Assembly: GCF_003254475.1 (NCBI RefSeq)
Contig: NZ_QFYQ01000002.1
Location: 186,001 to 250,000 of the forward strand
DNA: 64,000 nucleotides
Direction of reading: 5' to 3'
Source: Phenylobacterium soli
GTDB lineage: Bacteria > Pseudomonadota > Alphaproteobacteria > Caulobacterales > Caulobacteraceae
The notes beneath the pieces were generated by a model. It searched no databases. It was not told the origin of the DNA and saw nothing but the letters and a program-made list of their open reading frames with translations. Made by a program: the position numbers and the translations under genes. This document shows, piece after piece, positions 60,782 to 64,000 of the stretch (within the stretch, counting starts at the first letter, position 1; the number at the start of each line of letters is the position of its first letter).

Positions 60782-61270
60782 ATGCCCACTCTCCACGACG
60801 CGCCGGCCCTCGCCGGGTTCGCGACGGCCGCGCTCGGCCTCGGCTGGGCCGCGCTCAGCGACGTGACCCGCTACGAGATCCCCAACCGCGCCTGCGGCCT
60901 CGTCGCGGCGGGCTTCGCCGTGGCCGCGCTCGGCGCCCCGCTCGCCTGGTGGGGACCGGGCCTCGCGACCGGGCTCGCGGTGTTCGGCTTCGGCGTCCTG
61001 CTGTTCTCGCGCGGCCTGCTGGGCGGCGGCGACGTCAAGCTGGCCGCCGCCGTGGCGCTCTGGGCCGGCCCCGGGCGCTTCACCGACTTCGCCGCCGCCA
61101 CCGCCCTCACCGGCGTGGCCCTGGCGCTGGTGATGCTGAGCCCGCTGCGCCGGCGCCTGCCGGCCCCGCCGCAGGCCGTGGCCCACGACTTCCGCCAGCC
61201 CATGCCGTTCGGCGCGCCGCTCGCCGCCGGCGGCCTCTGGGCCGCCCTCCTCCAGCTTCCCATCCACTAG
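60782..61270 (+). CDS. cpaA: Prepilin peptidase
   Basis: A 162-residue A24-family aspartic peptidase with several membrane helices. The catalytic Asp residues are D27 (LSDVTRYEIPN) and D84 (GGGDVKL). It cuts Flp and TadE-type leaders. It is third in the flp-cpa run and 14 bases before cpaB. Confidence 0.92.
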   Translation: MPTLHDAPALAGFATAALGLGWAALSDVTRYEIPNRACGLVAAGFAVAALGAPLAWWGPGLATGLAVFGFGVLLFSRGLLGGGDVKLAAAVALWAGPGRFTDFAAATALTGVALALVMLSPLRRRLPAPPQAVAHDFRQPMPFGAPLAAGGLWAALLQLPIH

Positions 61271-61284
61271 GAGCCTGACGTCCG

Positions 61285-62184
61285 GTGATCTCCGCCCGCC
61301 AAATGAAGTTCCTCAGCCTGGCGCTGTTGATGTCGGGCGGCTCCTTCGTCGTGGTCCAGAAGTCCATGACGGGCGCGGTCCGCAAGGCGAGCGCCGAGGC
61401 CGCCGCCAAGGCCCAGCCCCAGGCCCAGCCGACCGTCCAGGTGCTGGTCGCCGCCGAGCCGCTGGCCGCCGGTTCGATCCTCAAGGCCGGCCAGGTGCGC
61501 TGGCAGGCCTGGCCCGCCAATGCGCCAACCAACGGCTATCTCACCCAGGCCAACGCCCGCCTCGAGCAGATGACCGGCGCGGTCGTGCGCGCCAACCTGG
61601 AGCCGGGCGAGCCGCTCACCGCCGCCCGCGTCGTCCAGCCCGGCCAGCGCGGCGTCATGGCCGCGGTCCTCCAGCCCGGCTACCGGGCGGTCACCGTCAA
61701 CATCACCGCGGCCACGGGCGTCGCCGGCTTCGTGGTCCCGGGCGACCGGGTCGACCTGATCCTCAGCCGCGACCTCGGCGCGCGCCAGTTCGTCAGCGAA
61801 ACCGTGCTGCAGGACGTCCGGGTGCTGGCCATGGATCAGCGCGACGCCGACGCCAAGAAGGGGGCGCTGGTGGCCCAGACCGCCACCCTCGAGGTCTCGC
61901 CCAAGGGCGCCGAGATCATCGCCGTCACCGGCCAGCTCGGCACGCTCTCCCTCGCCCTGCGCAGCCTCGCCGAACCGGGGACGCCGGTTCCGCTGGTGCG
62001 CACGGTGACCCACACCTCGGCCGCCGACGCGACCGGTGGCGCGAGCCCGCGCCCCGGGCCCTCGGCCGCCGCCGCCGCCGCCCGACCCCGCGTCGCCCGC
62101 TCATCGTCCGCCATCGTCCAGGTCTTCCGCGGCGGCCAGGCCGCCCCGATGACCGCGGCTTTCCCGACCGGAGGCGCCCAATGA
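61285..62184 (+). CDS. cpaB: Flp pilus assembly protein CpaB
   Basis: A 299-residue protein with one N-terminal membrane helix and a SAF-type domain (VLVAAEPLAAGSILKAGQVRW), followed by GVAGFVVPGDRVDLILSRD, typical of CpaB. It lies in the periplasm and supports the secretin. GTG start at 61285. It overlaps cpaC by 4 bases. Confidence 0.9.
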   Translation: MISARQMKFLSLALLMSGGSFVVVQKSMTGAVRKASAEAAAKAQPQAQPTVQVLVAAEPLAAGSILKAGQVRWQAWPANAPTNGYLTQANARLEQMTGAVVRANLEPGEPLTAARVVQPGQRGVMAAVLQPGYRAVTVNITAATGVAGFVVPGDRVDLILSRDLGARQFVSETVLQDVRVLAMDQRDADAKKGALVAQTATLEVSPKGAEIIAVTGQLGTLSLALRSLAEPGTPVPLVRTVTHTSAADATGGASPRPGPSAAAAAARPRVARSSSAIVQVFRGGQAAPMTAAFPTGGAQ

Positions 62185-63542
62185 AGGCCCACCTCGCCGC
62201 CCTCGCCGTGCTCGCCGCCGGCCTCGGCCTGCAGGCGCCCGCCCGCGCCCACGCCGCCGCCGAGGTGGTGGCCGACGCCGGCGCCGACATGAAGCTCGAG
62301 CTCGGCAAGGGCCGGCTCATCAAGCTGTCGCGCCCGGCCGCCACCGTCTTCCTCTCCGACCCCAAGGTCGCCGACCTGCAGGTCAAGTCGCCGACCCTCG
62401 TCTACCTGGTCGGCAAGGCTCCCGGCGCCACCAGCTTCTTCGCCCTCGACGGCAAGGAGCAGACGATCGCCAACCTGACCCTCGACGTCGGCGTCGACGA
62501 GACCCGGCTGCGCGAGATGATCGCCAAGGAGGCGCCGAACAGCGAGGTTTCCGTCGCTTCGGCCAACGGCGCCCTGGTGCTGTCCGGCAAGGCCGCCTCG
62601 GCCGCCGAGGGCGAGGACATCCTGCGCATCGCCGCCCTCTTCGTCGGCGACCGGGACAAGCCCGGCCAGATCGTCAATCGCATGACGGTCGAGACGCCCA
62701 ACCAGGTCTATCTCAGCGTCCGCATCGCCGAGGTGTCGCGCGACGCCACCAGGGAGCTCGGCTTCAACTGGGAGAGCATGGCCAACATCGGCCAGGCCGG
62801 CGGCTTCCTCGGCTGGGCCACCGGCCAGGACTTGGTCGACACCGCCAAGCGCACCTTCACCCGCCCGACCAATGGCGCCGGGACCATCGTCGGCGGCATC
62901 TACAACCCGGCCAAGGGCCAGGACATCAACGTCCTGATCGACGCCCTGCAGCGCAAGAACCTGGTCTCGATCCTCGCAGAGCCGAACCTCACGGCGGTGT
63001 CGGGCGAGCCGGCCAACTTCCTGGCCGGCGGCGAGTATCCGATCCCCGTCCCCCAGGGCAACGGCCAGACCACCATCACCTACAAGACCTACGGCGTCAG
63101 CCTGTCGTTCGTCGCCACCATTCTCGACGCCAACCACATCAGCCTCAAGGTGAAGCCCGAGGTCAGCCAGCTCTCGACCGCCGGCTCGATCACCCTCGGC
63201 GGCATCACCGTGCCGGCCCTGACCACCCGCCGCGCCGAGACCACCGTCGACCTCGGCAGCGGCCAGAGCTTCGCCATCGCCGGCCTGATGCAGAACACCG
63301 CCACCCAGGACCTGCAGAAGCTCCCGGGCGTCGGCGACATCCCGGTGCTTGGCCAGCTCTTCCGCTCCAGGAGCTTCCAGAAGAACGAGTCCGAGCTGGT
63401 CATCATCGTCACCCCCTACCTGGTGAAGCCGACCAGCCGCCATCTCGCCGGGCCCGCCGACCATCCGGCCGCCGCGCCGGTTCAGGCCGCCGCCGAGCCC
63501 GCCAAGACCGCCACGCCCGCCGCTCCCGAGAAGAAGGGTTGA
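62181..63542 (+). CDS. cpaC: Flp pilus secretin
   Basis: A 453-residue outer membrane secretin with signal peptide. An N-terminal RcpA/CpaC domain (KGRLIKLSRPAATVFLSDPKVADLQ in pieces) precedes the secretin core (VSILAEPNLTAVSGEPANFLAGGE) and the end segment DIPVLGQLFRSRSFQKNESE. It is the pilus channel. A Pro/Ala-rich tail closes it. Confidence 0.93.
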   Translation: MKAHLAALAVLAAGLGLQAPARAHAAAEVVADAGADMKLELGKGRLIKLSRPAATVFLSDPKVADLQVKSPTLVYLVGKAPGATSFFALDGKEQTIANLTLDVGVDETRLREMIAKEAPNSEVSVASANGALVLSGKAASAAEGEDILRIAALFVGDRDKPGQIVNRMTVETPNQVYLSVRIAEVSRDATRELGFNWESMANIGQAGGFLGWATGQDLVDTAKRTFTRPTNGAGTIVGGIYNPAKGQDINVLIDALQRKNLVSILAEPNLTAVSGEPANFLAGGEYPIPVPQGNGQTTITYKTYGVSLSFVATILDANHISLKVKPEVSQLSTAGSITLGGITVPALTTRRAETTVDLGSGQSFAIAGLMQNTATQDLQKLPGVGDIPVLGQLFRSRSFQKNESELVIIVTPYLVKPTSRHLAGPADHPAAAPVQAAAEPAKTATPAAPEKKG

Positions 63543-63547
63543 TCCCC

Positions 63548-63937
63548 ATGCGCGCCGACTTCCGCATTTCCATCACCGCCCTCTCGCTGCTTGGCGGCAT
63601 GGCGGCCGCCGCCGCCGCCCGCGCCGAGCCGAGCCGCGAGTCGCCGCCCGTGACTGCAACCCCCGCCTCGGCCTGCACCCGCGAGCCCGCCCGCGGGCCG
63701 TGGCCCATGCTGCCGTTCGGCTGCGCCACCGAGGCCAACCTGCGGGCCATGATCGCCGACCCGGCCGATCTCCAAGAGGGCCGGCCGCTCGCGCCCGGCC
63801 AGGGCGACGCCGCCTTCGCCGCCGCTCATCGCCACCGCACCGGGACCGTGAAGACCCTGAACGCCGCCGGCCAGGGCGGCGCGGGCGGGGGCGCCGCAGG
63901 CGGCGGCCTCACCATCACTCCGGCGGGAGGCCAGTAG
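63548..63937 (+). CDS. cpaD: Pilus assembly protein CpaD-like, short
   Basis: A 129-residue exported protein. The FGCATEANLRAMIADPADLQ segment is the hallmark of CpaD. It is shorter than usual (often about 200), with most of the N-terminal half missing and a Gly-rich tail. ATG at 63548 is taken; TTG at 63539 would overlap the cpaC stop. It is likely a lipid-free periplasmic helper of the secretin. Confidence 0.75.
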   Translation: MRADFRISITALSLLGGMAAAAAARAEPSRESPPVTATPASACTREPARGPWPMLPFGCATEANLRAMIADPADLQEGRPLAPGQGDAAFAAAHRHRTGTVKTLNAAGQGGAGGGAAGGGLTITPAGGQ

Positions 63938-63939
63938 CC

Positions 63940-64000
63940 ATGGGCCTTCCGCAACCCGCCGCCCGCCCCGCCGCGGCCCCGGCCTTCCTGGCCACCGTCG
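63940..64000 (+). CDS. Start of a further pilus gene, probably cpaE
   Basis: Only 20 codons are in the window, beginning with ATG at 63940 after GGGAGGCCAGTAGCC. In the usual order cpaE, a ParA/MinD-like ATPase for pilus placement, follows cpaD. The visible part is Pro/Ala-rich and cannot confirm this. Confidence 0.45.
   Translation, partial: MGLPQPAARPAAAPAFLATV

Overview
The window is high-GC DNA (about 70% by eye) from an alphaproteobacterium. It most likely belongs to Caulobacterales (Caulobacter or Phenylobacterium-like): there are three large TonB-dependent receptors, a protocatechuate 4,5-cleavage (lig) operon, and a flp-cpaABCD(E) pilus locus in the Caulobacter order. The genus is inference. 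I see no rRNA, tRNA, CRISPR array, transposase or integrase. No stretch over 300 bases lacks a gene; the longest gaps are 60237-60517 and 39723-39982.

Layout. (1) 1-1798: the end of one and the whole of a second 2-hydroxyacyl-CoA dehydratase-type subunit. (2) 1817-18704: hydroxycinnamate and vanillate section, with pobA, vanillin dehydrogenase, hydroxycinnamoyl-CoA hydratase/lyase, a feruloyl-CoA synthetase-like ligase, a class III CoA-transferase, VanA, two MarR regulators, an aromatic-acid MFS carrier, a di-haem cytochrome with an OmpA-like partner, a CocE-type hydrolase and a TonB receptor. (3) 18893-32076: an unassigned module of FAD monooxygenase, DUF3237, two CapA-like proteins, a P450, an MmgE/PrpD protein, a membrane protein, a TonB receptor, an ACS-type MFS carrier, a TetR regulator and a ThuA protein. 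(4) 32217-46534: a first ligAB-type dioxygenase, a VOC protein, a receiver-dead response regulator, and a quinate/shikimate section (QuiC, TonB receptor, AroE, small cytochrome c, PQQ dehydrogenase, AroQ, MFS carrier, TetR, XRE). (5) 46648-54713: ligC-ligK-ligU-(DUF1932 dehydrogenase)-ligJ-dctA-like-ligI-ligA-ligB, tightly packed. (6) 54730-57416: two secreted esterases. (7) 57543-64000: a hypothetical gene, then the Tad/Flp pilus genes, running off the end.

How it fits together. Ferulate or coumarate is activated by the CoA ligase, cleaved by Ech to an aldehyde and oxidised by Vdh. VanA demethylates vanillate and PobA hydroxylates 4-hydroxybenzoate. Quinate/shikimate is oxidised by the PQQ dehydrogenase, or shikimate by AroE, then converted by AroQ and QuiC. 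Both branches yield protocatechuate, which the lig operon takes towards pyruvate and oxaloacetate. With the esterases and receptors, the island looks suited to hydroxycinnamoyl-quinate esters such as chlorogenate; that is inference. A VanB-type reductase and PQQ synthesis genes are not in the window.

The most interesting unexplained structure is in the gaps between genes. A same-orientation motif (core GTWTGT-N3-ACAWAC followed by a TATTTTGCGC-like tail) occurs nine times, and seven copies sit 41-88 bases before a plus-strand gene in sections 2-3. A second palindromic family (around ACGAACTAGTTCGT) sits before the quinate, lig and esterase genes in sections 4-6. Two TetR paralogs with almost identical recognition helices, one in each zone, are candidate readers.
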